Source of the DNA: Aldehydirespirator sp965220645
Lineage (GTDB): Bacteria; Actinomycetota; Acidimicrobiia; Acidimicrobiales; Aldehydirespiratoraceae
NCBI GenBank assembly: GCA_965220645.1
Contig: OZ244836.1
Coordinates: forward strand, 496,001-560,000
DNA length: 64,000 nucleotides
Reading direction: 5' to 3'
Both the position numbers and the translations under genes were made by a program. Below the pieces are notes generated by a model, which worked only from the letters and a program-made list of their open reading frames with translations, searched no databases and was not told where the DNA came from. Positions 34,823-43,657 of the stretch are shown in pieces; the first letter of the stretch is position 1, and each line of letters opens with the position of its first letter.

Positions 34823-35302
34823 TCAGCGCATCACCTTCTGGGCATGCGCATAGACGCCCTGGTCGTAGCTGAGCTCGATCATGTTGCCGTCGGGATCGCT
34901 GATCATGCAGATGTACCCGATGGGCGGGGGCATCTCGGTGGGAGGCATGGCCAGGCAGCCCTCAGCCTTGGCCGCGGCGGCGGCCGCATCGAGTTCCTCG
35001 CGGCTGGTGACCTCCACGCCGAGGTGCGCGAAGGGCCCCAGTGTGGCTATGGGAGAGTTCTTGAACGGGTCGGACTCGGGGAAGAACTGGGCCAGCACCA
35101 GGATGAAGGGCTTGTCGGGGGAGTCGTCGTGTCCCAGCCAGGCGCCGAAGCCGTCGGCGTCAGACCGCTTGTCCAGCAGCTTGAGCGGCGTGTGGGTGGT
35201 GTACCAGTCGATGCTGGCGTCGATGTCGGTCACCCGAAGGGCTACATGGGTCCAGCGGGCGTGGGGCGGATGAACGGCATAGGTGTCGGTCGCGTCGGTC
35301 AT
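34823..35302 (-). CDS. VOC-superfamily protein, type B
   Basis: A 159-residue protein related to the VOC gene at 22103 (WTHVALRVTDIDASIDWY; GYICMISDPDGNMIELSYDQ). The ATG at 35302 is seven bases after the stop of the next VOC gene and is better supported than the longer open frame. His and Glu metal positions seem kept. With 34416 and 35310 it makes a three-gene operon. Confidence 0.86.
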   Translation of the reverse strand: MTDATDTYAVHPPHARWTHVALRVTDIDASIDWYTTHTPLKLLDKRSDADGFGAWLGHDDSPDKPFILVLAQFFPESDPFKNSPIATLGPFAHLGVEVTSREELDAAAAAAKAEGCLAMPPTEMPPPIGYICMISDPDGNMIELSYDQGVYAHAQKVMR

Positions 35303-35309
35303 GTCGGGT

Positions 35310-35807
35310 CTACTCCGAAGTCCATCCGGCACCGATGTCGGGCTCGTCGCCGCCGTAGGTCCACAGCACCAGGGTGTTGCCCCAGGGGTCCGTGAAGGCG
35401 TTGTTGTAGCCGTTGAACTCACCGAAGTAGTGGTGGCGCCACAGATCGGTGGCGCCGCGGGCGACGGCCCGGTCGGAGATGGCGTCCATGTCGTCGTCGG
35501 GCGACACGAGGATCCAGAGGCGTATGGAGTGTCCGTCGCGGCTCACGTGCCGGGGCTCGAGGCCCTCGTCGGTGGGGTGGGGGCGGCGGTTGGCGGCGTT
35601 GGTAATGCCGAGGTGCAGGTTGCCGGTGGGGCCCTGGGTGCCGTCGGGGAGTTTGAAGTTCTGCCCGGGCACGATCTGGTAGAACGATCCGGCCGGGCGG
35701 GCGTTGATTTTCCAGCCGAACACCTCGTGGTAGAACTGCTCGGCTCTGTCGGGTTCGTCGGTGGGCAGGTCGACGAAGATCAGAGTGTTCGGGTAGGGCT
35801 CGGTCAC
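35310..35807 (-). CDS. VOC-superfamily protein, type A
   Basis: A 165-residue protein like the VOC gene at 21618 (NTLIFVDLPTDEPDRAEQFY, FGWKINARPAG, FTDPWGNTLVLW). GTG start at 35807. The pair type A plus type B occurs both here and at 21.6-22.6 kb, suggesting a duplicated two-gene unit. Confidence 0.86.
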   Translation of the reverse strand: MTEPYPNTLIFVDLPTDEPDRAEQFYHEVFGWKINARPAGSFYQIVPGQNFKLPDGTQGPTGNLHLGITNAANRRPHPTDEGLEPRHVSRDGHSIRLWILVSPDDDMDAISDRAVARGATDLWRHHYFGEFNGYNNAFTDPWGNTLVLWTYGGDEPDIGAGWTSE

Positions 35808-35890
35808 GGTGCGCTCCCAGGGCCGGCGGCATCAACGGGCGGGCCGCTCAACCTAGCAGTGGGGCATCAACCGGAATAAGTCGGCGCAGT

Positions 35891-35931
35891 ACTCCCGCTC
35901 TTGTTCGCTGCGCTCACGGGCCGCTCGGGCC
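35891..35931. repeat. About 40-bp GC-rich repeat, copy 1
   Basis: The sequence around CTCTTGTTCGCTG and CTCACGGGCCGCTCGGGCC recurs almost exactly at 53884-53922. Both copies lie shortly after the stop codon of a minus-strand CoA-metabolism gene. Confidence 0.8.
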
Positions 35932-35943
35932 CGGCGCTTCCCG

Positions 35944-36792
35944 TTAGCGCAGGCGGGGCTCGATTCGCTTGCCTTCCGTGAACGTGGCTTGGCCCTCTGC
36001 CATAGCGTCGACGCTCGTTCCGGTGGTGAGGATCGCCGATGCCATGGCCAACGCATCGAGCCGGCCCATGTCGTTGGCGGCCCAGATGGCCCGCAGTGTG
36101 CCCTGCACTGCTTCTGGGGGCTGTGAGGCGATGATCGTTGCCAGCTGATCGGCGTTGTCCTGCAACTCGGCGAGGGGCACGACCTCCGACACCAGCCCGA
36201 CCCGCTGCGCGGTCGGCGCGGTTATCCGCTCGTGGTTGCCGACCAGGGCCAGCCGCAGGACCTCGCCCAGCGGCATCCGCTGCACCAGCTTCATCGGCTC
36301 GTACACCGCGGCCATGCCGTAGGTCACGTGAGGGTCGAAGAAGGTGGCGTGCTCGGCGGCGATGATGATGTCGCACTCCGCCACCAGGTAGAAGGCCCCC
36401 GCGCAGCAGATGCCGTTGACCGCGGCGATCACGGGCTTCCACAGGTCGCACGCCTTGGGTCCGATGTCGTCGCCGGGGTCGTCGTACATGTAGTTGTTCG
36501 AGGTGCCGTAGAGCTTTCCGCCCGCGCCGTCGAGGGCCACCAGCGCGTCGGTGCGGTCGACGCCCACGCAGAAGGCCTTCTCGCCGGTGGCGGTCACCAC
36601 GACCACCCGCACCTCGTCGATCTTGCGCAGCGCCCGCCAGGTGGACCGGATCTCCTGGCGCATCTGATCGTTGAAGGCGTTCAGCACCTCGGGCCGGTCG
36701 AGGGTGACGCGGCAGACGTGATCGGAGACGTTGACCTGGATGGTCTCGAACCGCTCCGGCTCGAACGACACGGTGCGATCGGCGGCCGTCAC
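35944..36792 (-). CDS. Enoyl-CoA hydratase/isomerase family protein
   Basis: A 282-residue crotonase. VTLDRPEVLNAFNDQMRQEI is the N-terminal signature; the oxyanion region is AVNGICCAGAFYLVAECDIIIAAE, but the usual second Glu pair is altered. Start GTG at 36792 lies nine bases after a TAGGAT -10-like box. It hydrates or isomerises an enoyl-CoA. Substrate unknown. Confidence 0.87.
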   Translation of the reverse strand: MTAADRTVSFEPERFETIQVNVSDHVCRVTLDRPEVLNAFNDQMRQEIRSTWRALRKIDEVRVVVVTATGEKAFCVGVDRTDALVALDGAGGKLYGTSNNYMYDDPGDDIGPKACDLWKPVIAAVNGICCAGAFYLVAECDIIIAAEHATFFDPHVTYGMAAVYEPMKLVQRMPLGEVLRLALVGNHERITAPTAQRVGLVSEVVPLAELQDNADQLATIIASQPPEAVQGTLRAIWAANDMGRLDALAMASAILTTGTSVDAMAEGQATFTEGKRIEPRLR

Positions 36793-36818
36793 GACCGCGA
36801 ATCCTACCCTCGCATGTT

Positions 36819-37670
36819 CTAGGTGATTTCGGCTCGGAGCTTGCGCAGCAGGTTTGGTACGCCCGGCGGCTGAACCACCGACACCCGGATCAGGTCGTCG
36901 AAGTGCCTCACGAAGGTCGTCACATGGTTGCGGTTGTTGAGCACCAGATACATCTGGCCCAGGTACAGCACAGCCCGGTCCAGGCCGAAGATGGTGACCG
37001 AAGTCGAGTACCGCTGCCGGCCGTCGTAGAGGAACCAGCGGAGTGTCGGGTACAGCTCCTCGCACATCTCGATCATCCGGTCGAGCTGTGCCACCCGGTG
37101 CCGGTGCTCGAGCGATCCCCAGACGTCCCAGCCCCGGGCGAAGCCCTCGATGGCCTGAATCGAGTTGCAGCATTCCAGGTCGGTGCCCGGCGCCCGGGCC
37201 AGCTCCAGCGGCGCGGTGGCCGTCTCTATCCGCTGCTCGGGCCTGATGGTGGCGTAGCGCTGCACCTCGTGGCGGATCACGGCCTCCGTCTTGAGCAGGT
37301 CGGGCAGCGAAGCGGGCAGGGTGCGGATCTTCGAGCCGGCCGACTGTTCGTGCCACTCGATCCAAGCCTCGTCGAGCGGGCTCAGCTCGTCGAGATTCAG
37401 CGCGAACTCCTCGTGGACGATGTCGGCGCGGGACGGGCCGCCAACCGACAGGCCCAGGAGCCAGTCCACCGAGACCCCCGATGCTTCGGAGATGGCCGCC
37501 AGGGTCTCCACTCGGGGCAGGCGACGGTTGCGGCTGGACAGGAGCTGCGAGAGCGTGGACCGGTCTATCCCGGCGTCGGCGGCGAAGTCAGATCGGGACT
37601 GCCCGGTGTCGGCCACCAACTCGCCGAGCCGGTCCCGGAAGCGGTTCACCAAAGCGGTTTGGTTGATCAT
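36819..37670 (-). CDS. XRE-family transcriptional regulator
   Basis: A 283-residue regulator. Residues 8-72 form a Cro/CI helix-turn-helix (RSDFAADAGIDRSTLSQLLSS, then LPRVETLAAISEASGVSVDWLLGL). The remaining 200 residues form a large sensor-like domain without a family I recognise. The start ATG is just downstream of a dyad in the gap to the divergent desaturase gene, so it probably represses itself and may control the desaturase. Confidence 0.85.
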   Translation of the reverse strand: MINQTALVNRFRDRLGELVADTGQSRSDFAADAGIDRSTLSQLLSSRNRRLPRVETLAAISEASGVSVDWLLGLSVGGPSRADIVHEEFALNLDELSPLDEAWIEWHEQSAGSKIRTLPASLPDLLKTEAVIRHEVQRYATIRPEQRIETATAPLELARAPGTDLECCNSIQAIEGFARGWDVWGSLEHRHRVAQLDRMIEMCEELYPTLRWFLYDGRQRYSTSVTIFGLDRAVLYLGQMYLVLNNRNHVTTFVRHFDDLIRVSVVQPPGVPNLLRKLRAEIT

Positions 37671-37672
37671 TG

Positions 37673-37738
37673 TGTAGCAATACTACAACAAGCGTTGTAC
37701 TAGCGCCATATTTATTGCGCTTTGTGCGGCAATGCTAC
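37673..37738. promoter_or_regulatory. Operator-like dyad and repeat between regulator and desaturase
   Basis: A perfect dyad TGTAG-CAATA-CTACA (37673-37687) overlaps a TAGTAT -10-like box just before the regulator ATG. A near copy of its half, GCAATGCTAC (37729-37738), repeats GCAATACTAC (37677-37686) 52 bases away. This suggests two regulator sites. Confidence 0.55.
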
Positions 37739-37840
37739 GGATTGTGCGCAACTCATCACCCGTCAGAGGCTCTCCGTCCCTACCGTGATTGGACAGGGAC
37801 CGGGGGATCGTCCCGAATCAGCCGCGACTTAGGAGGTGCG

Positions 37841-38758
37841 ATGGCCACCGACGCGACTCCGCCAACGGGCGTGGAGTGGCGCACGGTCGCGGTCGCGGTC
37901 GCAGTGCACGGCCTGTGGGTGGCGGTACTAGCCCTCCACGGCGTGACGCCGTGGCCGGTGACTGTCCTGGCGCTGGGCTTGGCCACGGCCTGGCACGGCT
38001 CGCTGCAGCATGAGACCATCCACGGCCACCCGTTCCCGCGCCAGCGGCTGAACGCCATGCTGGGCTCGCTGCCCGTGTCGCTGCACCTTCCGTACCTCGT
38101 GTACCGGCGCTACCACTGGGACCATCACGACTGCGGTGAGCTGACCGATCCGACGGACGACAGCGAGAGCTTCTATGTGAGCGCCGAGCAGTGGGAGTCC
38201 AAGGGCCGCTTGGGCCGGGCGTTCCTGCTGGCCCACCACACCCTGCTCGGTCGTATGGTGCTCGGCCCGCCCCGCTACATCGCCGGCGTGTTGGTCCACC
38301 AGGCCCGGGAGATCCGCCGGGGCGACCGGGAACTGGCTCGCTGGTGGTCGGGCCACATCGCGGCTTCGGCCGCGCTGACCGCCTTCGTGGTCATGGTGAT
38401 GGGGGTGCCCTGGTGGCAGTACGTGCTGGGCGCCACGTACCTGGGGAACTCTCTGACCCTGATGAGGTCGTACTGCGAGCACCGGTGGGTAGAGGGCGCC
38501 ACCCGCTCCGCGGTCGTGCGATCGGGGTGGTTCTTCAGCATGCTGTACCTCTACAACAACCTCCACCATGTCCACCACGCCGATCCGGGCGTGCCCTGGT
38601 ACCGGCTGGCGGCTCACGCCGAGGCCACCGGCGGCTACGAGGAGGCTGCAGCCGGGGCGGGGCTCTACCGCGGCTACTTCGAGTTGGCCTGGCGCTTCCT
38701 GGTGCGGCCGTTCGATCACCCCATGCACCCGGCGCAGCGGGCTGAGATTCCCGCCTGA
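37841..38758 (+). CDS. Membrane fatty-acid desaturase/hydroxylase-type protein
   Basis: A 305-residue di-iron membrane enzyme. The three histidine boxes are HETIHGH (57-63), HWDHH (92-96) and HHVHH (242-246). Hydrophobic helices lie between. The ATG has AGGAGG at 37831. It introduces a double bond or hydroxyl group into a fatty acid or carotenoid-like substrate using O2. Its divergent XRE regulator may tie expression to lipid or temperature signals. Confidence 0.9.
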   Translation: MATDATPPTGVEWRTVAVAVAVHGLWVAVLALHGVTPWPVTVLALGLATAWHGSLQHETIHGHPFPRQRLNAMLGSLPVSLHLPYLVYRRYHWDHHDCGELTDPTDDSESFYVSAEQWESKGRLGRAFLLAHHTLLGRMVLGPPRYIAGVLVHQAREIRRGDRELARWWSGHIAASAALTAFVVMVMGVPWWQYVLGATYLGNSLTLMRSYCEHRWVEGATRSAVVRSGWFFSMLYLYNNLHHVHHADPGVPWYRLAAHAEATGGYEEAAAGAGLYRGYFELAWRFLVRPFDHPMHPAQRAEIPA

Positions 38759-38775
38759 GGCTGCGGGCCCGATCC

Positions 38776-38795
38776 CTAGAGGCCGAGCGAATAGG
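38776..38795. repeat. 20-bp dispersed motif CTAGAGGCCGAGCGAATAGG
   Basis: The same motif with one change occurs at 28872-28891, and shorter forms at 273-284 and 34392-34411 (CTACGAGGCCGAGCGAAT). All lie between genes or at gene ends. Confidence 0.7.
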
Positions 38796-38802
38796 GCCCG
38801 TG

Positions 38803-40464
38803 TCAGGCGTCGAGCAGGCGGCGGGCGACGATCCGGGCCTCGTCAAGATTCTCGACGAAGTTGTCCTCGGGGATGTGACGCAGGACGTTGAGGGCGTGGA
38901 GGCTGGTGCCGGTCATGCCCGACATGCCCATGACGATGCACTGGGTGTCCGCGTCCCGCGCGGTGTCGGCCAGCTGGCCGATCGTCAGGGCGGCGCTGTC
39001 GTCGACGTGGAGGGTGTCGGTGAAGTCGAAGATCACCACTTCGTGTTCGGCCATGTCGTGGTTGATGACCTTGAAGAGCCTCGTGGACGAGGCCGCGGTG
39101 AAGCTGCCCCGCAGCGACAGGAGGCCGGTCCGGGCCGCGAAGGGGTCGTCGTCTGAGTCCAAGTCCAAGTCGAAGGCCGCGTCGTCGTCTGCTTCGGGGT
39201 CGGCCAGGAAGGTCATGTCGAGCAGCGGAGTCGAGATCACCTTGTCCAGCTCGAGGCGCTCCACCTGGCGGGCTCCGGTGAGCGCCGCCACGACGAGGCC
39301 GACCGCCACCGCGATCACGAGATCCGAGATGATGGACAGACCGAGGGTCAGCGCCAGCACGACCACGTTCTCCCGCGGGACGCGATGGATGTGGGCCAGG
39401 TAGCGCCAGTCGATTATGTCGAACCCGATCTTGATGAGGATGCCGGCCAGAACCGCGTGGGGTATGGAGTCGACGTAGCGCCCCAGTCCCAGCACCAGTG
39501 CAGCCAGGATGGTGGCGCACAGCACTCCGGAGACTCTGGAGCGACCGCCGGCTCGCACGTTGGCCACCGTGCACGACGTGGCCCCCGCGCCCGGAACACC
39601 ACCGACGAGTGCCACCACCACATTGGCGGCGCCCGCGCCCATCAGCTCACGGTTGGGGTCGTGGCTCTGGCGGGTCAGCGAGTCCGCCACCCTGGCGGTG
39701 AGGAGGCTGTTGATGGAGCCGAGCAGGGCGATGGTGACCGCGGCCGGCAGGGCGCTGCCCAGGTCACCGAGGGGGATCTCCGGCATGCGCAGGTCGGGAA
39801 GGCCGGTGGGCACTTCTCCGATGTTCGGAGCGTCCTTCAGCCACAGCACGCCCGCGAGAGTCCCGATGATCAGAGCGGCCACCGACGGCGGCAGGAACTT
39901 CTGCAGCCGTCCCGGCCAGAAGATGCACACCGCCAGGGTGATGAGGCCCAGGGTGAGCGCACTCGCATCGACATTGGCGATCGCATCGGGCCATTCGCGC
40001 AGCGACTTGAGCGCGCCGCCGAGGGCGACGTCGGTGCCGAAGAAGGGCAGCACCTGGACCACGATGATGATCAGGCCGACCGCGGATGTGAATCCCGACA
40101 CCACCGCATAGGGGGTGTAGGCCACGAAGCTGCCCAGTCGCAGCGCTCCGAGCAGCACCTGGATGATCCCGGCCATGGCCACGATGGCCAGCGCCTTGGT
40201 TAGATCGCCGTCGGCGTAATCGACGAAGACCACCGCCATGGCCACCGACAGCGGCGCGGTGGGTCCCGAGATCTGGGTCTTCGATCCGCCCAACAGCGCG
40301 GCGAGCATGCCCACCACGACGGCGCTGTACAGGCCCTCGATTGCTCCCAGTCCTGAAGCGACGCCGAAGGCGAGTGACAGCGGCAAGGCCACCACGGCCG
40401 CTGTCATCCCCCCGAAGACGTCTCCTCGAACCGCTTGGAGCTTGTCGCTGACTTGCAAGCTCAT
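38803..40464 (-). CDS. SulP-family anion transporter with STAS domain
   Basis: A 553-residue protein. About 12 membrane helices (GDVFGGMTAAVVALPLSLAF at the start) are followed by a cytoplasmic STAS domain from about residue 430 (VVIFDFTDTLHVDDSAAL). Members carry sulfate, bicarbonate (BicA-like) or dicarboxylates with Na+ or H+. ATG at 40464 has a TATTCT -10-like box four bases before the expected start of transcription. It lies 71 bases after bioD. Anion specificity cannot be decided. Confidence 0.9.
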   Translation of the reverse strand: MSLQVSDKLQAVRGDVFGGMTAAVVALPLSLAFGVASGLGAIEGLYSAVVVGMLAALLGGSKTQISGPTAPLSVAMAVVFVDYADGDLTKALAIVAMAGIIQVLLGALRLGSFVAYTPYAVVSGFTSAVGLIIIVVQVLPFFGTDVALGGALKSLREWPDAIANVDASALTLGLITLAVCIFWPGRLQKFLPPSVAALIIGTLAGVLWLKDAPNIGEVPTGLPDLRMPEIPLGDLGSALPAAVTIALLGSINSLLTARVADSLTRQSHDPNRELMGAGAANVVVALVGGVPGAGATSCTVANVRAGGRSRVSGVLCATILAALVLGLGRYVDSIPHAVLAGILIKIGFDIIDWRYLAHIHRVPRENVVVLALTLGLSIISDLVIAVAVGLVVAALTGARQVERLELDKVISTPLLDMTFLADPEADDDAAFDLDLDSDDDPFAARTGLLSLRGSFTAASSTRLFKVINHDMAEHEVVIFDFTDTLHVDDSAALTIGQLADTARDADTQCIVMGMSGMTGTSLHALNVLRHIPEDNFVENLDEARIVARRLLDA

Positions 40465-40535
40465 TTCACTAGGCAGAATAGACCAAGCCTGGGGCAAGAC
40501 CGTCCCGGGAGAGTCATGCCGACGACTTCGCCCGT

Positions 40536-41213
40536 TCAAGACGTGACCGCGCCCACCACGGCGGCCAGCCCGGGCACGCCGGTCGCGACCTCCAGGCCCG
40601 TGGCGCGCAGCCACTGCACGTTCAGGACATGGACCTCGGTCCGGGGATCGAAACGGTTGAGGAACACGACCTGGCGATAGGCGGACAGCGGCAATGTGCA
40701 GGCCATGGTGTCGTGGATGCCGCCGAGGGCGGCCGACGCCACCACGATGACCAGGTCGGGTTCGAGCCGCTCGATCAGGTCCAGGTTGTGACCGTCGTCC
40801 GCGATCGGGGAGTAGAGCCCACCCACGCCTTCCACGAGCCCGACGTCGACTGTGGCGGTGAAGCGGCAGTTGTCGGCCAGCTCGTCGAGGGTGGGGCAGA
40901 CCCGGCCGAGTTTTCGGGCCGCCATCGGCGGGGCCAGCGGCACGGGATAGGTGTGCTCGGGCGGGCAGACAGCGTCGGGGTGCTGGCCGGTGGCCGCCGC
41001 CAGTGCCTCGGCATCCGTCGGGCCGGCGTCATCCGGGTCGTAGGACTGGACGGGCTTGCACGCCTCGACGCTCAACCCCCGCTCCCGCAGGAGCCGGGCC
41101 AGCCCGGCCGACACCCATGTCTTGCCCACCTCTGTGCCCGTCCCGGCGACAAACACGACACCGGCGCTCTGCCGGACGGCCGCACCACCGAAATCTGCAT
41201 GACTTGTACCCAC
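40536..41213 (-). CDS. bioD: Dethiobiotin synthetase
   Basis: A 225-residue ATP-dependent enzyme that closes the ureido ring of biotin from DAPA and CO2. The P-loop is GTGTEVGKTWVSAG, followed by ACKPVQSY; EGVGGLYSPI is the conserved switch. GTG start at 41213, 15 bases after the bioF stop. It is the third gene of bioA-bioF-bioD. Its first codons lie inside a 48-bp palindrome. Confidence 0.93.
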   Translation of the reverse strand: MGTSHADFGGAAVRQSAGVVFVAGTGTEVGKTWVSAGLARLLRERGLSVEACKPVQSYDPDDAGPTDAEALAAATGQHPDAVCPPEHTYPVPLAPPMAARKLGRVCPTLDELADNCRFTATVDVGLVEGVGGLYSPIADDGHNLDLIERLEPDLVIVVASAALGGIHDTMACTLPLSAYRQVVFLNRFDPRTEVHVLNVQWLRATGLEVATGVPGLAAVVGAVTS

Positions 41214-41238
41214 GGGTGACGGCTTTCTCTACAGATTT
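41191..41238. repeat. 48-bp palindromic element, family 2, copy 1
   Basis: AAATCTG (41191-41197) and CAGATTT (41232-41238) flank exactly 34 bases. It supplies the last two codons and stop of bioF and the first codons of bioD. A second copy with the same spacing is at 52898-52945. Confidence 0.75.
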
Positions 41239-42353
41239 GGCGGCGCTAGCCGGTCACCGAGCGCGCCGAGGAGCCGGTCGAGGTCCTCGCCGGTATGGGC
41301 GGCCGAGACCGTCACCCGGAGCCGTGACGTCCCGACCGGCACGGTCGGGGGCCGGATGGCGGGGACCAGGATGCCCTGCCTCCCCAGGGCGTGGGACGCG
41401 GCCAGAGCCTCGTCCTCGGCGCCGACGATGATCGGGATGATGGGGCTGGGATGGCCGGGCCGGATGCGGTCGATGTTGGCCCGCAGCCGGCGCCTGAGCT
41501 CGTCGCCCTCCGGCGAGTCGATCACGTCGATGGCGGCGGCCGCAGCCGCAGCCGCCGCCGGGGAGGCCGCGGTGGTGAAGATGTAGGAGCGGGCCGCATT
41601 GACGAGCAGATCCATGAACGTCCGGGGTCCGGTCACGAAGCCGCCCAGTGCACCGACCGCCTTGGACAGGGTTCCCACCCGCAGCACCCGGCAGTGCGGG
41701 TGCAGCGACTCGGGATGGTCGAGCACGAGATGGGCGTCGTCGAGCACGAGCAGCGCCCCGCGGGCCGCGCACACCTCCGACAGCTCACCGATCGGGGCGA
41801 GGTCGCCGTCCATGGAGAAGACCGAGTCGCTGACCACCATGCCCGGGCCCTCGGAGCGGCCCAGCAGATCGTCAAGCGCGCCCAGGTCGCAGTGGGGGTA
41901 GACGCGTGTCGGTGCCCGGGCCAGGCGGCAGCCGTCGATGATGGAGGCGTGGTTGAGCTCGTCGGAGCAGATCACCGACGCCCACCGGCCCATAGTGGAG
42001 ATGACCCCCAGGTTGGCCGCGTATCCGGTCGTGAACAGCACGGCGGCCTCCGCGCCCCGCCAGGCGGCGATGCGCTCCTCCAGGCGGCTGTGCACGGGGC
42101 GCGACCCCACGATGAGCCGGGCCGATCCTGAGCCGGTGCCGTAGCCGTCGATGGCGGTCCGGGCCGCGGCCCGCACCGCGGGGTGCTGGGTCAGTCCGAG
42201 ATAGTCGTTGGAGGCGAACGACACCACCGTTTGCCCGGTCTCCGACAGTGCCGTTCGAGGGCTCCCGCCGTCGAGGTCCCGGGGTCGGCGGAGTTGGTTG
42301 GCGGCGACGACGGCGTCCAGGGCGGCTGAAGCGATGCCGTCCCAGTCGGTCAT
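41229..42353 (-). CDS. bioF: 8-amino-7-oxononanoate synthase
   Basis: A 374-residue alpha-oxoamine synthase. SFASNDYLGL, GTGSGSARLIVG, DDAHLV and the PLP site TLSKAVGALGG are all present. It condenses pimeloyl thioester with L-alanine to give KAPA. The ATG at 42353 lies two bases after the bioA stop. The C terminus (PPNL, TAG) is formed by the family 2 palindrome. Confidence 0.93.
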   Translation of the reverse strand: MTDWDGIASAALDAVVAANQLRRPRDLDGGSPRTALSETGQTVVSFASNDYLGLTQHPAVRAAARTAIDGYGTGSGSARLIVGSRPVHSRLEERIAAWRGAEAAVLFTTGYAANLGVISTMGRWASVICSDELNHASIIDGCRLARAPTRVYPHCDLGALDDLLGRSEGPGMVVSDSVFSMDGDLAPIGELSEVCAARGALLVLDDAHLVLDHPESLHPHCRVLRVGTLSKAVGALGGFVTGPRTFMDLLVNAARSYIFTTAASPAAAAAAAAAIDVIDSPEGDELRRRLRANIDRIRPGHPSPIIPIIVGAEDEALAASHALGRQGILVPAIRPPTVPVGTSRLRVTVSAAHTGEDLDRLLGALGDRLAPPNL

Positions 42354-42355
42354 AC

Positions 42356-43657
42356 TTATCCTTCGGCGTCCTCGGCAGCCACCTCTTGGATGGCCGACAC
42401 CAGGGTCTCGGCGATGGTGTCGATCTCAGCGTCGGTGATCGACAGCGGGGGCATCACCACCACCACGTCGCCCAGCGGCCGCAGCAGAACACCGGCCCTC
42501 ACTGCGGCCGCGCAGACCCTGCGTCCCCATCTCGAGGCGCCCGCGGGCGGGTCGAGCTCGATGCCGGTCATCAGGCCCCGGCGGCGGACGTCCTTCACCC
42601 CCGGGAGGGCTGCGACAGGAGCCAGAGCCCCTCCGAGGCGCTGGGCCGCCGCGGCTGCCCGGTCGATCAGGCCACGCTCGAAGATCAGCTCCAGGTGGCG
42701 GGTGGCCACCGCGCAGGCGAGGGCGTTCCCGCTGTAGGAATGACCGTGATAGAAGGTGCGGGGTCCGAGATCCTCACCCAGGAACGCCTCGTACACACCG
42801 GACGCGACCACGGTGGCCGACAGCGGCAGGTACCCGCCGGTGATGCCCTTCCCCAGGCACATCAGGTCGGGCCGGACCCCGCACAACTCGCTGGCGAACA
42901 GCGCGCCGGTGCGGCCGAACCCGGTGGCTACCTCGTCGCAGATGAGCGGCACCCCCCGGGCCTGGACCGCCTCCGCGAACGCAGCTACCTGGTCGGGGGT
43001 GGTGACGAGCATTCCGGCCGCGCCCTGGACCAAAGGCTCGATGACGGCCGCCGCCAGCCGATCATGGTGCTCGTCAAGGGCAGTGATCGCCTTGGACACC
43101 CAGTCAGGGTCGTCGTACCCCGGGGTGCGGATGACACCGAACCGCAGCGGGTCGAACAGGTCGGTGCCGAAGCCGCCGTCACCCACCGACAGCGACCCGA
43201 CCGAGTCGCCGTGGTAGGCGTGACCGAGAGCCAGATAGGCGGTGCGGTCGGCGACGCCCTGGTTGTGCCAGTACTGGAAGGCGATCTTGATGGCCTGCTC
43301 CACCGCGACCGCCCCGTCCGACGCGAACAGGAAGTGGGGCTCGGTCACCGGGACCACCTCCCGGAGGGCCTCCGCGAGGCTGATGGCGGCGGTGTTGCCG
43401 TTGCCGAGCAGGGTGGAGTGGCTGATGCGGTCGAGCTGCTCGCGGGCTGCCCGGTTCAGGTCACCGTCGGCATGGCCCAGGGTGATCACCCACAGCGAGG
43501 AGATGGCGTCCAGGTAGCGCCGGCCGTCGGTGTCGTAGAGGTAGTTGCCAACGCCGCGCTCCACGATGACGGGCGTCGAGTCCTCGTAGACGGCCATCTG
43601 GGTGAAGCCGTGCCACACCACCGCGGCGTCGCGCCGGGCCCATTCGGCCGCGGTCAT
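42356..43657 (-). CDS. bioA: Adenosylmethionine-8-amino-7-oxononanoate aminotransferase
   Basis: A 433-residue class III aminotransferase of the BioA type: HGFTQMAVYEDSTPVIVERG at the N terminus, SLWVITLGH, GHAYHGDSVG, ICDEVATGFGRTG, and CLGKGITGGYLPL with the PLP lysine. It converts KAPA to DAPA using S-adenosylmethionine as amino donor. The ATG overlaps the stop of a 32-residue reading frame as ATGA. bioB is not in the window. Confidence 0.94.
   Translation of the reverse strand: MTAAEWARRDAAVVWHGFTQMAVYEDSTPVIVERGVGNYLYDTDGRRYLDAISSLWVITLGHADGDLNRAAREQLDRISHSTLLGNGNTAAISLAEALREVVPVTEPHFLFASDGAVAVEQAIKIAFQYWHNQGVADRTAYLALGHAYHGDSVGSLSVGDGGFGTDLFDPLRFGVIRTPGYDDPDWVSKAITALDEHHDRLAAAVIEPLVQGAAGMLVTTPDQVAAFAEAVQARGVPLICDEVATGFGRTGALFASELCGVRPDLMCLGKGITGGYLPLSATVVASGVYEAFLGEDLGPRTFYHGHSYSGNALACAVATRHLELIFERGLIDRAAAAAQRLGGALAPVAALPGVKDVRRRGLMTGIELDPPAGASRWGRRVCAAAVRAGVLLRPLGDVVVVMPPLSITDAEIDTIAETLVSAIQEVAAEDAEG

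Noticed and set aside
41229..41238. Biotin-operon operator at the bioF/bioD junction
   Set aside because: The dyad is inside the operon rather than upstream, and the same dyad occurs away from biotin genes at 52898, so it is treated as a repeat element.
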